A stretch of 64,000 nt of DNA, from NCBI GenBank assembly GCA_002353205.1, contig DEJE01000049.1, positions 31,732 through 95,731 of the forward strand, given 5' to 3'. Positions 1 to 8,897 of the stretch are shown here, piece after piece. Each line of letters opens with the position of its first letter. Position 1 is the first letter of the stretch. Source of the DNA: Prevotella sp. UBA2756 (GTDB taxonomy: Bacteria; Bacteroidota; Bacteroidia; Bacteroidales; Bacteroidaceae). Below the pieces are notes generated by a model. That model was not told the origin of the DNA. It did no database searches and saw only the letters and a program-made list of their open reading frames with translations. The translations under genes were made by a program, and so were the position numbers.

Positions 1-1
1 C

Positions 2-364
2 GAAGAGCAGGCGCGGCAGTCGTCGCAGTCGAACATCATCACGCGAGCCCTCGGACTGAAAGACAAGGTGGAAATAGAGCTCACGACGCTGGACTTCAAG
101 CGGGGCGACCGCTTCATGCTCAGCTCCGACGGCATACATGGCTCCATGCCCGAGAAAGAACTGCTCGAGATCGTGTGCGACCGGCAGCAACCTGTGGGCG
201 ACATCGTTGCGCAACTGGCAGACAAGGTCGACGCCATCGGAAAGGAGAAAGGCGGCGGGCACGACAACATGACGCTTGTCTTGATCGACTGCAACGAAGA
301 ATCGGTTCCCGGGAGCGACGGCTTCTTCGGGAAGGTCTGCGACTTCTTCAAGAATCTGTTCTGA
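2..364 (+). CDS. PP2C-family Ser/Thr phosphatase, C-terminal part (5' end outside window)
   Basis: Only the last ~120 codons are present; the frame is open to the window edge, so the gene starts upstream. The visible part has late PP2C motifs: SNIITRALG near the start, GDRFMLSSDGIHG (the metal-binding Asp-Gly motif) and GGGHDNMTLVLID (the final Asp-Asn metal site). PP2C enzymes remove phosphate from Ser/Thr and usually sit beside a Hanks-type kinase; one lies 1.3 kb downstream on the same strand. A short basic/aromatic tail (GKVCDFFKNLF) follows the catalytic core. The next gene starts 30 bp after the stop, so co-transcription is likely. The family call is firm; the substrate is unknown. Confidence 0.88.
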   Translation, partial: EEQARQSSQSNIITRALGLKDKVEIELTTLDFKRGDRFMLSSDGIHGSMPEKELLEIVCDRQQPVGDIVAQLADKVDAIGKEKGGGHDNMTLVLIDCNEESVPGSDGFFGKVCDFFKNLF

Positions 365-394
365 GTCTATATATATAATAAGGTATAAGAAAAC

Positions 395-1708
395 ATGAAG
401 AGATATATCATTACCATATTGTTTGTCGTGGGATGGATGGTCCAGGCATCGGCGCAGGTGGTGGGTTGGAAGGAGAGACCGGCCTACCAGAGCGTCGTCG
501 AGATGGGCGGTCCGTTCTGGAAGGTGCAGAGCGCCGACGGCAAATGGCAGCTGAGAAACGAAGAGACGGTGACCGCCCTGACGGAATGGTTCGACTCCAT
601 TGCGCCCTTCCGCGAGAACAGTGCCCTGCTGATGAACAAGGACGACGGCAAATGGAAGGCCGAGGCTATCTACAGCAAGACGAACAATATCGTGATGAAG
701 GTGAAGACGGAATGCTACGTGCCCGCCGACCCTTATTTCTCGTGCGGACTGATGGTGATAGAGAACGCCAAAGGCGATCAGGGATATCTGCGCATAGACG
801 GATCTGTGGGTGTGAAGCCGAAGTTCAATACGGCCTATCCCTTCAGGGAAGGCGTGGCCCTGGTGGCCGACAAGAAGGGTAAGCAGCTCTTTATCGACGG
901 CAACGGAAAGAAACTGAAGGGCAGCTATAAGGCAGATGACTATATCATATACATTATGCCTGACAACATAGCCGCCGACGGTCTCTATTCCGTCTATACT
1001 ATAGGCGGGAAGAGCGGATTCAAGATGAAGGACGACATCTTCATCCCCGCACAGTTCGACAAGGCAACTCTCTTCCAGAACAGCATCGCCGCCGTGGCGC
1101 AGAACGGGAAGTGGGGATTCGTGAAGGTGATGCCCAACAGCATCAGCGGTCGAGTAGTGGAAGAAAAAAAGGATGATTTCTTCGAAGTGACGCTCTCAGA
1201 CGGGCTTAACAAGAAACTTGTAGATGTCAGCGCCGTCACGCAAGAGGGGGGCGAGCAGCATCTGAACGTGGATAGTGAAAGCCCGTCGTTGAGATATACG
1301 CTCGGCGATATCAAGGGCGACTACGATATTGTGTTGAAATACGACGGCATCGTGCATCAGACCGTGCACAAGAAAGGCGCTGCTGTGAAGCCCGTGGTCA
1401 GCGAGACCAAGGGCGAGCTGGTCATCGCCAGCGTCGGCAAGCGCGGTAAGAAAGCCGACAAGAACGACAAAGAGTATATCGACGTGCGGGTGAAGAACAC
1501 CTCGTCGAAGAGGCTGACCGCAACGGTCACCATCTATGTCGACGGCAAACCTTACGCCTCGAAGGTCACCGTGAACGGCAAAGGCACGAAGACGGCAACC
1601 GCTACCATTGAGGTGAAGAGCAAAGAACGGCTGGCCAAGGTCTATGCCACACTGTCGAACGGGCAACGCTCGAAGACACAGAGCATCATGTTGAAACCAT
1701 ATTATTAA
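395..1708 (+). CDS. Secreted WG-repeat-like protein
   Basis: This is a 437-residue protein with a clear Sec signal peptide (MKRYIITILFVVGWMVQASA, cleavage before Q). Residues about 30-260 carry degenerate WG/KWG-type repeats (KWQLRNEE, KWGFVKV, DSIAPFREN), a beta-propeller-like family common in Bacteroidota. The last ~100 residues (VIASVGKRG onward) look like an Ig-like/CARDB-type beta domain (DVRVKNTSSKRLTATVTIYVDG). It is probably periplasmic or surface-exposed. It sits between the PP2C gene and the kinase gene (8 bp gap), and a related but larger protein follows the kinase, so these may be extracytoplasmic sensors or partners of the kinase. That role is inference. Confidence 0.75.
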   Translation: MKRYIITILFVVGWMVQASAQVVGWKERPAYQSVVEMGGPFWKVQSADGKWQLRNEETVTALTEWFDSIAPFRENSALLMNKDDGKWKAEAIYSKTNNIVMKVKTECYVPADPYFSCGLMVIENAKGDQGYLRIDGSVGVKPKFNTAYPFREGVALVADKKGKQLFIDGNGKKLKGSYKADDYIIYIMPDNIAADGLYSVYTIGGKSGFKMKDDIFIPAQFDKATLFQNSIAAVAQNGKWGFVKVMPNSISGRVVEEKKDDFFEVTLSDGLNKKLVDVSAVTQEGGEQHLNVDSESPSLRYTLGDIKGDYDIVLKYDGIVHQTVHKKGAAVKPVVSETKGELVIASVGKRGKKADKNDKEYIDVRVKNTSSKRLTATVTIYVDGKPYASKVTVNGKGTKTATATIEVKSKERLAKVYATLSNGQRSKTQSIMLKPYY

Positions 1709-1716
1709 AGATATAC

Positions 1717-3192
1717 ATGTCTACAATACGATTACAAGGCGAGAAACGCTGCTATTACGAGTTTGACAACGAGAAGAACATTCTCGGCGAAGGTGGTATG
1801 GGCGTCGTCTATCTCGGTAAGCGGGTGGCTCCCAACGGCACAGAGACCAAGGTGGCCATCAAGGAACTGAAGATCAAGGAAACAGAAATCATAGAGCGTG
1901 CAAGAAGAGAAGCCTCCATACAGCTGAACAACGACAACCTCGTCAGGATGTTCGGAATGATAGAGGTGGAGCAGAAGGATGCACTCCGCACCATCGACTA
2001 TTACGTCATCAGTGAATATCTGGAGGGCGTGATGCTTGACGACGTCATCGAAGGGAAGCTGGAGAACAAGGACGGCGTGGTCTATCCCTACATCAAACAG
2101 TTCTACGAGGAGTATACCAACGACCGCAACCGCACAGCCACCAACGTGGTGAAGAGCATTCTCTCGGGCGTGATGGCGCTGCATGATGCCGGATTCATCC
2201 ACCGCGACATCGACCCGACGAACATCATGGTGACGAGCGACGGGAAAATCAAGCTCATCGACTTTGGTATTGCCAAGAAACTGCTGAAGATGCAGGAGCA
2301 GAAATCGGAACTCACCACACCCGGACAGTTCATCGGCAAGGCCGAATATGCGGCTCCCGAACTGATCCTTGGCGACACGCGGCATCAGAATTTCTACACC
2401 GACGTCTATTCCGTGGGCGTGCTCTACTACCAGCTCGTCACTGGCCATGTGCCTTTCGAAGGGTCGAAATACGACGTCATCGAGTGCCAGTTGCACAAGA
2501 AATTGCCGTTGGGAGAGATCACATCGTGGCAGATACGCGACATCATTCAGAAGGCTACCGAGAAGAAACAGGGCATGCGCTATGCCTCGTCGGCGCTCTT
2601 CCGTGCTGCCATCGACAACATCATCTATCCCGAACCGCGACGCTACAACTTCAAGAAGATAGGCGCCATCGCTGCCGCTGTGCTTCTGGTCATCTGTCTG
2701 TTAACCATTCCTGGGGGCAAAGATCAACCGGAAGAGGAGCAAGCAGTGGCCGTGGATACGGTGAAAATGCAGTACGACCTGTATTTCAGCGAACTCACTT
2801 CAGTGATTCCCGACAGCATCAAGAAGGGCTTCGAGGGCATGCTGACACTTGCCGAAGCCGGATATCCCGATGCCATCAAGGAAGTGGCCATGACCTACGG
2901 CCCCATCCTGAAGGGTGAGGAGGTGCTGCTGGGCGCCCGCAAGAAAGCGTTGGGCCTGAAGGAAGACGACAGCTCGAAGTCGCAGAACGAAACTGCCATC
3001 AAATGGTTGACGAAGGCTGTTGAGGTGTCTGACTCTGCCAACTACGATGCCCTGTACCACTTGTCTTACTATTATGTAGACAAAGACAACAAGAAAGTGA
3101 AGCGCATGTGGCAAAAGGTGGTTGAAGAAGCCGAGAAAGCCGGTGATAAAGAAATGAAGACCACAGTAGAATCACTGATGAAAGATCTTTAA
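1717..3192 (+). CDS. Transmembrane Hanks-type Ser/Thr protein kinase
   Basis: A 491-residue protein with an N-terminal kinase domain (about 18-300), one membrane helix (about 315-332, GAIAAAVLLVICLLTIPGG) and a ~155-residue outer part with helical TPR/Sel1-like character. Visible kinase motifs are the glycine loop GEGGMGVV (24-31), VAIK with Lys49, HRD (162-164), DFG (182-184) and APE (213-215). The catalytic loop reads HRDIDPTN, so the Lys normally two residues after the catalytic Asp is replaced by Asp166. It probably phosphorylates cluster partners recognised by the two FHA proteins, with PP2C enzymes reversing this. Neighbours are 8 and 12 bp away. The family call is firm; activity and targets are inferred. 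Confidence 0.93.
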   Translation: MSTIRLQGEKRCYYEFDNEKNILGEGGMGVVYLGKRVAPNGTETKVAIKELKIKETEIIERARREASIQLNNDNLVRMFGMIEVEQKDALRTIDYYVISEYLEGVMLDDVIEGKLENKDGVVYPYIKQFYEEYTNDRNRTATNVVKSILSGVMALHDAGFIHRDIDPTNIMVTSDGKIKLIDFGIAKKLLKMQEQKSELTTPGQFIGKAEYAAPELILGDTRHQNFYTDVYSVGVLYYQLVTGHVPFEGSKYDVIECQLHKKLPLGEITSWQIRDIIQKATEKKQGMRYASSALFRAAIDNIIYPEPRRYNFKKIGAIAAAVLLVICLLTIPGGKDQPEEEQAVAVDTVKMQYDLYFSELTSVIPDSIKKGFEGMLTLAEAGYPDAIKEVAMTYGPILKGEEVLLGARKKALGLKEDDSSKSQNETAIKWLTKAVEVSDSANYDALYHLSYYYVDKDNKKVKRMWQKVVEEAEKAGDKEMKTTVESLMKDL

Positions 3193-3204
3193 ATAGAATT
3201 TCTT

Positions 3205-5139
3205 ATGATACGATTTCTTTTCCTCATCCTGTGTTCAGGACTCGCTGTTAGTGCCCATGCACAGATAGCACGATGGTCGTTACATGCCCGTTACGACACG
3301 ATTTCGCTCGACAATAACGGTATCTACCTCGTAGGGAAAGACGGGAAGTTCGGACTCGCTGATACGAATGTCGACACAAGCAAGCTGCATGAAGATGAGG
3401 ATATCGACAAAAAAGCCATTATCTTGCCCGTGCAGTATGACAGTATCGCCCCGTTCAAAAACGGATATGCCGTTATTTTCAACAAAACGAACGGTCTGGT
3501 GGAAGGCTTCGTCGACGAAAAGGGCGAGTTTACCAACCTCACGGAGTGGGAATACAGTGTGGGTAGCGGCTATCCCTATTTCTCCAGCGGCTACCTGCTG
3601 GTGGAGAAAGGCATGGAGAGCTTCTTTATCGATGCCAAGGACGTCACCAATCGGTTGGGCCCGTTTATCAACGCCCGTCCGTTCTTCAACGATATCGCCG
3701 TGGTGCAGTATTACGAGAATCCCGAAAAGAAGAATGGCGACTCGTTCTGGGCATATCTCGATGCGAACACGAAGGAATACCTGAAGCTGCCGTTCACACC
3801 CAAAGAGGACAGGGTGAACTTCATCTCGTCGTATTCCAACGGCATGAGTGTGGTCTGCTACGACAAGGAGTTCTTCACTTATAATTGGAAGGACAGTATC
3901 GCAACACCATTCCTCGAGAAACGAGAGAAGAAATCGGTGAACGTGAAGGCCAACGACAAACTCGTCATGCCCCTGCTGCGGTCGAACCTCACCGAATATG
4001 AGGTGATGGCGAAGAACGGATTGTTCGTCTTCGACCAGTATATGCGCCTGAAAAGTGTGGAATTGCCGGGCGAGGAGCCGGTGGCATACGAGATTGAGAC
4101 CGAACAGCTCAAGGACATTACCACGCAGCTGACCATCTTCCCCGATAACAGAGGAGAGAACGAGCCGTGTGGTCTGAACTATAAGCATCAAACGATCCTG
4201 CCCCCACAATTCCAAGACATCCGCATCGTGAAACCCATCGAGGCGATTGTCAAGAAAGACGGGAAATATGGAATCTTGGTCGTTGACGAAACTGGACAGT
4301 TCATTATTAAGATTAACGATAATAGGGAAGTAGTATTCCGCCAGACTAAAGAGAATGTTGGATTCGAATTCAGTATGCCTATATACATTAGAAAGCCTGA
4401 TTTGCGATCTACACCTATCGGCATAGAATGTAATACTCCTGGTTGCAGGCTTGAATTGGACAATCTAAAAGAAAACAGCTCTATCATATCTCATGGTTTT
4501 ATTGACAGGGATAGAAAGAAGGGCTGTTATCTTACATTGCCTGAAGACTTGGAAGAGGGTAAGAGTAAAGATTTTTCTTTCACCATTAATTATGATGAAT
4601 TAAAGTCTGTGGAACTGAAGGTGCCAGTACAGATGTCGTATGTTTCTCCGTATGACTTTGTCTGTGAAAATTCAGAATATAAAGATTCTACTCTAACGGT
4701 TTTTATTTCAATAAAGGCCAAAGATAATATGAGTATTCCTTTTGAGTATAATGAAAATGAGGATAATATTAGAATAATTCCGCAGGATTCAAATTATATA
4801 TGGGAAACCAGTTTTAATAAGATGAGCGATGGTAGATATTCTGCTGATTTTAACGTGTCGAGAAGAACAAAGGTGTTCTTTTTTGACGTTGAATTGAAAA
4901 AGAAGGGAACACCTAACACCGTCTTTCATCTAAAGACTGAGCAAAAGAAGGAAGATATCGATAAGCCCCAAAAGGTAGAAATGGTACAAGGTGACGTTAA
5001 AATTGTACCTACAAATAATTCCAAAAACAGAGATCGTGGTATTCGTAGGCGCGACGATTCTAAGTCAAGGAATAAGAATAAAAATAACAATAACAAAGAT
5101 TCGGAATCTGGTAGTTCCTTAAGAGATAAAATGAAGTAG
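3205..5139 (+). CDS. Large secreted WG-repeat-like protein with a compositionally distinct C-terminal half
   Basis: A 644-residue protein with a signal peptide (MIRFLFLILCSGLAVSAHA). Residues about 20-360 have WG-type repeat character (KDGKFGLAD, VQYDSIAPFKNGYAVI, KDGKYGILVVDE) and resemble the protein encoded before the kinase. The rest looks like a beta-rich Ig-like region and ends in a basic, Asn/Lys-rich low-complexity tail (about residue 610 on). From about base 4300 the DNA becomes clearly AT-rich, with AGA, AAT and ATA codons, unlike the first half and the neighbours, which suggests the 3' half was exchanged or evolves differently. It follows the kinase by 12 bp. Function unknown; ligand sensing for the kinase is speculation. 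Confidence 0.75.
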   Translation: MIRFLFLILCSGLAVSAHAQIARWSLHARYDTISLDNNGIYLVGKDGKFGLADTNVDTSKLHEDEDIDKKAIILPVQYDSIAPFKNGYAVIFNKTNGLVEGFVDEKGEFTNLTEWEYSVGSGYPYFSSGYLLVEKGMESFFIDAKDVTNRLGPFINARPFFNDIAVVQYYENPEKKNGDSFWAYLDANTKEYLKLPFTPKEDRVNFISSYSNGMSVVCYDKEFFTYNWKDSIATPFLEKREKKSVNVKANDKLVMPLLRSNLTEYEVMAKNGLFVFDQYMRLKSVELPGEEPVAYEIETEQLKDITTQLTIFPDNRGENEPCGLNYKHQTILPPQFQDIRIVKPIEAIVKKDGKYGILVVDETGQFIIKINDNREVVFRQTKENVGFEFSMPIYIRKPDLRSTPIGIECNTPGCRLELDNLKENSSIISHGFIDRDRKKGCYLTLPEDLEEGKSKDFSFTINYDELKSVELKVPVQMSYVSPYDFVCENSEYKDSTLTVFISIKAKDNMSIPFEYNENEDNIRIIPQDSNYIWETSFNKMSDGRYSADFNVSRRTKVFFFDVELKKKGTPNTVFHLKTEQKKEDIDKPQKVEMVQGDVKIVPTNNSKNRDRGIRRRDDSKSRNKNKNNNNKDSESGSSLRDKMK

Positions 5140-5144
5140 AGTAA

Positions 5145-5510
5145 ATGAAAATAGACTGGTTGTTTTTCAATTCACGCGACGAGCTGTTGCGTATTGACAT
5201 ATCGAAGATAGTATGTTTCGAGGCCGACGGCAACTACACCAACATCGTGCTTTCCAACAACACGAAGGCGGCGGTGTGCATGAATCTCTCGGCTATGGAG
5301 AAAGTGCTCGACGAACGTCTGAAGGACAAGGCGAAGGTTTTTGCGCGTATCGGGAAGCGATACATCATCAACCTGAACTATGTCTATCAGCTGAATGTGC
5401 TGCGTAAGAAGCTGGTGCTGTCGGATATGGACCGGTGCACCTATTCAATCGAGGTCTCGAAAGAAGCCCTGAAGATGTTGAAAGATATCATGGTCAAAGT
5501 TAAAATATAG
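5145..5510 (+). CDS. Stand-alone LytTR DNA-binding protein
   Basis: A 121-residue protein that is almost entirely one LytTR domain: FEADGNYTNIVLSN (beta strands of the DNA-binding fold), VFARIGKRYIINLNYV (the conserved arginine and INLNYV segment) and a final strand ending in ALKMLKDIMVKVKI. LytTR domains bind direct-repeat promoter elements. Most LytTR regulators carry a receiver domain; this one has none, so control must come from another protein, and the adjacent kinase is a plausible source. It lies 5 bp after the WG-type gene and 6 bp before the FHA gene, so it is in the same transcription unit. It is the only DNA-binding protein in the cluster. Confidence 0.9.
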   Translation: MKIDWLFFNSRDELLRIDISKIVCFEADGNYTNIVLSNNTKAAVCMNLSAMEKVLDERLKDKAKVFARIGKRYIINLNYVYQLNVLRKKLVLSDMDRCTYSIEVSKEALKMLKDIMVKVKI

Positions 5511-5516
5511 TATATC

Positions 5517-6203
5517 ATGGAGATAATCATAGGACGTGACAAGGAAACGCAGCAACTGCGTCTCAGCATCGGCAACCAGTCGAAGCTCTTCGGAACGCCG
5601 GGAAGCGTGCCCGACTACGTGAGCCGGCAGCATGTGAAGCTGACGACCGACGATCGTGGCGGTTTCGTACTGACGAACCTCAAGGCCACGAACGTCACCT
5701 ATGTGAACGGTTTGAGTGTTGACTCCAAGCATGTGAGCGAGAAGGACAAGATCGAACTCGGCCCTACGCGCTTCCCCCTTGACTGGTCGTTCGTGGAGCA
5801 GGTGATGCCGAAGATAGTCGACATCCGACCGCTGGAAGAGGTGTGGAACAACTACCACGAGACGAAGATGAAGTACCAGATTGCCGAGCGCAAGTTCAAC
5901 GCACTACGTTCCGCAACGGGTATCATTACGATGGCTGCCATGCTGGCCAGTCTTTTGGGTGGTCGGGGCACTATATATTATATAATGTATGGCCTTGCCA
6001 TCGGCATAACCCTCGCCTTCACCATCAAGGCATACATCGGATCGTCGAAGATTCCCAAGCAGAACGACGAGCTCGACCGCGACTTCAAGAAGCGCTACGT
6101 GTGCCCCAACCCCAAGTGCAACCATTTCCTTGGTTACAGTTCCTACGACATCCTCTCGCAAAACAAGAACTGCCCGTATTGCAAGGCGCAGTATAGAAAA
6201 TAA
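5517..6203 (+). CDS. FHA-domain membrane protein with C-terminal zinc ribbon
   Basis: A 228-residue protein. The N-terminal ~90 residues are an FHA phosphothreonine-binding domain: IIGRDKE, DYVSRQHVKLT (the Ser-Arg-Gln-His motif) and ATNVTYVNGL. Residues about 133-172 form two hydrophobic membrane segments. The C-terminus has two CxxxxC/CxxC pairs (CPNPKC and CPYC), a zinc-ribbon fold. The second FHA protein in the cluster (10748-11341) has the opposite order, zinc ribbon first. FHA domains usually dock to targets of the neighbouring kinase. It is the last gene of block A, followed by a terminator 40 bp downstream. Confidence 0.88.
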   Translation: MEIIIGRDKETQQLRLSIGNQSKLFGTPGSVPDYVSRQHVKLTTDDRGGFVLTNLKATNVTYVNGLSVDSKHVSEKDKIELGPTRFPLDWSFVEQVMPKIVDIRPLEEVWNNYHETKMKYQIAERKFNALRSATGIITMAAMLASLLGGRGTIYYIMYGLAIGITLAFTIKAYIGSSKIPKQNDELDRDFKKRYVCPNPKCNHFLGYSSYDILSQNKNCPYCKAQYRK

Positions 6204-6242
6204 ATAGCAGAGCCGACAACGGCTCCTACCTCTCTTCAAGAC

Positions 6243-6290
6243 AAACAATATGTACATGTTGTTTGGTGTCGCATGTGCATATTGTTTTTT
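6243..6290 (+). terminator. Rho-independent terminator of signalling block A
   Basis: A 16-bp stem (AAACAATATGTACATG pairing with CATGTGCATATTGTTT, one G-U pair) is followed by a run of six T. It lies 40 bp after the FHA gene and separates the two transcription blocks. Confidence 0.85.
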
Positions 6291-6377
6291 AGAAAAACAC
6301 CGAAAACGAACATCTTTACCTATTTTGCACATTTCATACAGAAACCCCCATGTTAGGTACAGAATGAAAAAAAACGC

Positions 6378-6408
6378 TTGGAAGAATGAAAAAACCGTCG
6401 TACCTTTG
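6378..6408 (+). promoter_or_regulatory. Bacteroidota-type promoter of signalling block B
   Basis: TTG at 6378-6380, 20 nt spacer, then TACCTTTG at 6401-6408, the consensus for the primary sigma factor of this phylum. The first gene starts about 50 bp downstream. Confidence 0.82.
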
Positions 6409-6457
6409 CATCAGAAAACAATAAATTATATGTTTAACAAATAAAAAAACTACAATT

Positions 6458-7216
6458 ATGAAAGAGAACAATTTGACATTGGAGCAGGCTGCAGCAGCCG
6501 CAAAGAAGAGTGGTAAGTCTCAGATGTGGAAGAACGCACTGGCAACGACGTTAGGTCTGGCAGTTGGTGGCACCGCAACGGCAGCTATCATCGGTGGAAA
6601 CCCCGATCCCGACATGCCCGTTGAAGAGCCGGAGAAGGAAGAACCGAAGGCCGAGGTGCACCATGAAGCAGCCCCCAAGGCTCGTCCGGCACAGCATGCC
6701 GAACCCACCCCAGAGCCCCAGCCCGCAAAGGAACTCCCCGAGTATGTCATCTATGAGCAAGGCATCATCACCACCGCCAACGGCAGCCAGCAACATGTAG
6801 GCTTCGGTATCACCGCCAACGGCCGCGACTGCATGATCGTCGACAACGACCTCGACGGCATGGCCGACCTTTTCTACGAGGATGTGACCGGCAACCTGGT
6901 GTTCGAAGAAGCTGAAGTCACCAACCTCCACACTGGCAACATCCACGTCAGTATGAACCATCTCCCGGGTATTGAGAACAGCATGGCCGACAGCAACGTG
7001 ACCGTTGACGACAATACCTACGTAGTCGTTGCCGACGACAACAACGTGAACATCGACAGGCCTGAGAACGATGACGAACTGATCGCAGTAGTTGACGGCG
7101 ACGACACGCTCCCCGACTATACCGACGACACCGTGACCGCCGCTCCCGACGACAACGCCAACATGATGGCCGACACGCCCGACGTGGCAAACATCGACGA
7201 TCCCATCATTGCCTAA
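6458..7216 (+). CDS. Acidic single-pass membrane protein of the signalling cluster
   Basis: A 252-residue protein with no Sec cleavage site. A membrane helix at about 26-46 (ALATTLGLAVGGTATAAIIGG) is followed by a Pro/Glu-rich linker and a very acidic outer part containing a calcium-loop-like stretch (DNDLDGMADLFYED). The tail is Asp/Asn-rich. Overall design matches the 347-residue protein at 8898-9941: cytoplasmic tail, glycine/alanine-rich helix, linker, EF-hand-like Asp-rich segment, acidic tail ending near NxxDDP. The pair are probably distant paralogues. It is the first gene of block B. I do not recognise a named family. Confidence 0.7.
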   Translation: MKENNLTLEQAAAAAKKSGKSQMWKNALATTLGLAVGGTATAAIIGGNPDPDMPVEEPEKEEPKAEVHHEAAPKARPAQHAEPTPEPQPAKELPEYVIYEQGIITTANGSQQHVGFGITANGRDCMIVDNDLDGMADLFYEDVTGNLVFEEAEVTNLHTGNIHVSMNHLPGIENSMADSNVTVDDNTYVVVADDNNVNIDRPENDDELIAVVDGDDTLPDYTDDTVTAAPDDNANMMADTPDVANIDDPIIA

Positions 7217-7239
7217 CACACACGTAACCTCGTAAGAAG

Positions 7240-8349
7240 ATGAAAAAGAGTCTGTTCATAGCATTGGGACTCCTCAGCAGTCAGTTCCTCTCCGCTCACG
7301 ACTTCGCCCTGGCAATGTCTGACGGACAAAACCTCTACTTCAATGTGCTCGACACCGTGAAATGCGAAGTGGAACTGACCTACGAGGGAAGCATCAACGA
7401 CAATCATCGCAGCTTCTCAGGAAACCTGAATGTCCCGCAGAAAGTGAAGTATAAGAACAAGGTGTATCAGGTTGTTGCCGTAGGCATGAAGGCATTCGCT
7501 AACCACGACCGTCTCACCTCAGTCACGCTCCCCTCCGGCCTCACCGACATCCACGATTTCGCCTTCGAAGGATGCACAGCACTGGAAAAAGTGTTCATGC
7601 CTGGCAACAGGGTGCGATTCGGATCAGGAACCTTCTATCGTTGCAGCAATATCAAAGAGCTGACCATCGGTAGCGACTGGACAGAATTCGACGCCAAGGT
7701 GTTCCGCTGGAGCCCGAAGATCAGCGAGGTCAACCTCCCGGCCAGAATACAGGCAGTGAGAAACCTGAAGTCGATGCAAGGCCTGGAGCGCATCACGGCC
7801 GATGCCAACAACAGCAAGTTCATGGATAAGAACGGCGTGCTCTACACCAAGGACGGTGCCACTCTCCTCGCTTGCCCCCGCGCTTTCAAAGGTCAGCTCG
7901 ACGTGCCCGAGGGAACAACAGCCATCCGTCTGGGAGCCATCGCCACCTGCACCGAGATCACCGAGATCATTCTCCCCGCCACGTTGAAGTCGCTTTCGTT
8001 CATGGAGTTCGCAGGCATGCGACAGCTGCAGCGGATCATTATGAAGAGCGAAACACCCATCGAGACGGCACAGATTGCAGGCAAGCGTGTATTCCTTCTC
8101 ACCGTAGGCAACCCCGACACCTATCTCATCGTAGGCAAGAAAGCCCTCAAGGCCTACACCAAGGCCAACGCCACAGAGGCCGGTGAGTACTCGGAACTGA
8201 GCGAGAACGTCCCTGCCGGACGCGATGCCGACAAGTTCAAGATTCCACACGATGTCCGACCGAACGAGATGCTGCCTTCCGAATATATCGTAGGTGCAAA
8301 GGATTTCAAGAAGTTAGATAATGTCAAACCTAAAAAGAAAAGAAAGTAA
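7240..8349 (+). CDS. Secreted BspA-like leucine-rich-repeat protein (LRR_5 type)
   Basis: A 369-residue protein with a signal peptide (MKKSLFIALGLLSSQFLSA). It carries LRR_5/BspA-like repeats, for example LTSVTLPSGLTDIHDFAFEG, LEKVFMPG, IKELTIGS and TEIILPATLKSLSFMEFAGM. Such repeats form an extended solenoid and often bind proteins at the cell surface. The basic end (KPKKKRK) shows no sorting signal. Its stop codon overlaps the next start by one base, implying translational coupling. In this cluster it is a candidate extracytoplasmic binding partner; that role is inferred. Confidence 0.85.
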   Translation: MKKSLFIALGLLSSQFLSAHDFALAMSDGQNLYFNVLDTVKCEVELTYEGSINDNHRSFSGNLNVPQKVKYKNKVYQVVAVGMKAFANHDRLTSVTLPSGLTDIHDFAFEGCTALEKVFMPGNRVRFGSGTFYRCSNIKELTIGSDWTEFDAKVFRWSPKISEVNLPARIQAVRNLKSMQGLERITADANNSKFMDKNGVLYTKDGATLLACPRAFKGQLDVPEGTTAIRLGAIATCTEITEIILPATLKSLSFMEFAGMRQLQRIIMKSETPIETAQIAGKRVFLLTVGNPDTYLIVGKKALKAYTKANATEAGEYSELSENVPAGRDADKFKIPHDVRPNEMLPSEYIVGAKDFKKLDNVKPKKKRK

Positions 8350-8846
8350 TGCGACCGATATATAAAACAATGGTAATGGCAGCAGCCCTGGCTGCCTGCA
8401 CGGTTCAAGCCAACGCTCAGAAACCTGCCAGCGTCCCGGCGAAGATCACGGCAGCACAACAGCAACCCCAGAAGCCGGTCCTCTATCTCGACTCTGCCTC
8501 GGCTGTGCGCTTCAAGGTGCTGCAGGAAAAGGTGAAAGGCATCGACAAGCGCCTGAAGGACCAGGAGAAGAACCTCAACAAGGTCTATCGCGACGTTACT
8601 CCGGCAACAGAGGAAATGCTCAACAACCGCGAAGACTCCGTCTACCTCTCCATCCTCTCCGAGAAGAGAACCGTGGAAATGGAAATGACCGAACTGAGAA
8701 AAGCTGGCAGGAAGCGTGCACAGCAGATATCTGCCCAGCAGCAGTCATCACTGCAGCCCCTCACCACGGCACAGCCCTCACGCCCGGTGAAGCCCTCTAA
8801 GCCCAACTTCCCCCGCAAAAGGCCGGGTAAGCCTTCAAAAAAATAA
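8349..8846 (+). CDS. Small secreted coiled-coil protein with Pro/Lys-rich tail
   Basis: A 165-residue protein whose start overlaps the stop of the LRR gene by one base. It has a signal peptide (about 1-24, MVMAAALAACTVQANAQ region), a charged helical region likely to form a coiled coil (VLQEKVKGIDKRLKDQEKN to EMTELRKAGRKR), and a basic Pro/Lys-rich tail (PVKPSKPNFPRKRPGKPSKK). No catalytic motif is visible and I do not recognise a family. Tight coupling with the LRR gene suggests the two products work together. Confidence 0.65.
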   Translation: MRPIYKTMVMAAALAACTVQANAQKPASVPAKITAAQQQPQKPVLYLDSASAVRFKVLQEKVKGIDKRLKDQEKNLNKVYRDVTPATEEMLNNREDSVYLSILSEKRTVEMEMTELRKAGRKRAQQISAQQQSSLQPLTTAQPSRPVKPSKPNFPRKRPGKPSKK

Positions 8847-8897
8847 CCCATTTATCTTTTTACCATTTCATTAACCCCCCAAAAAACAAATACAATT

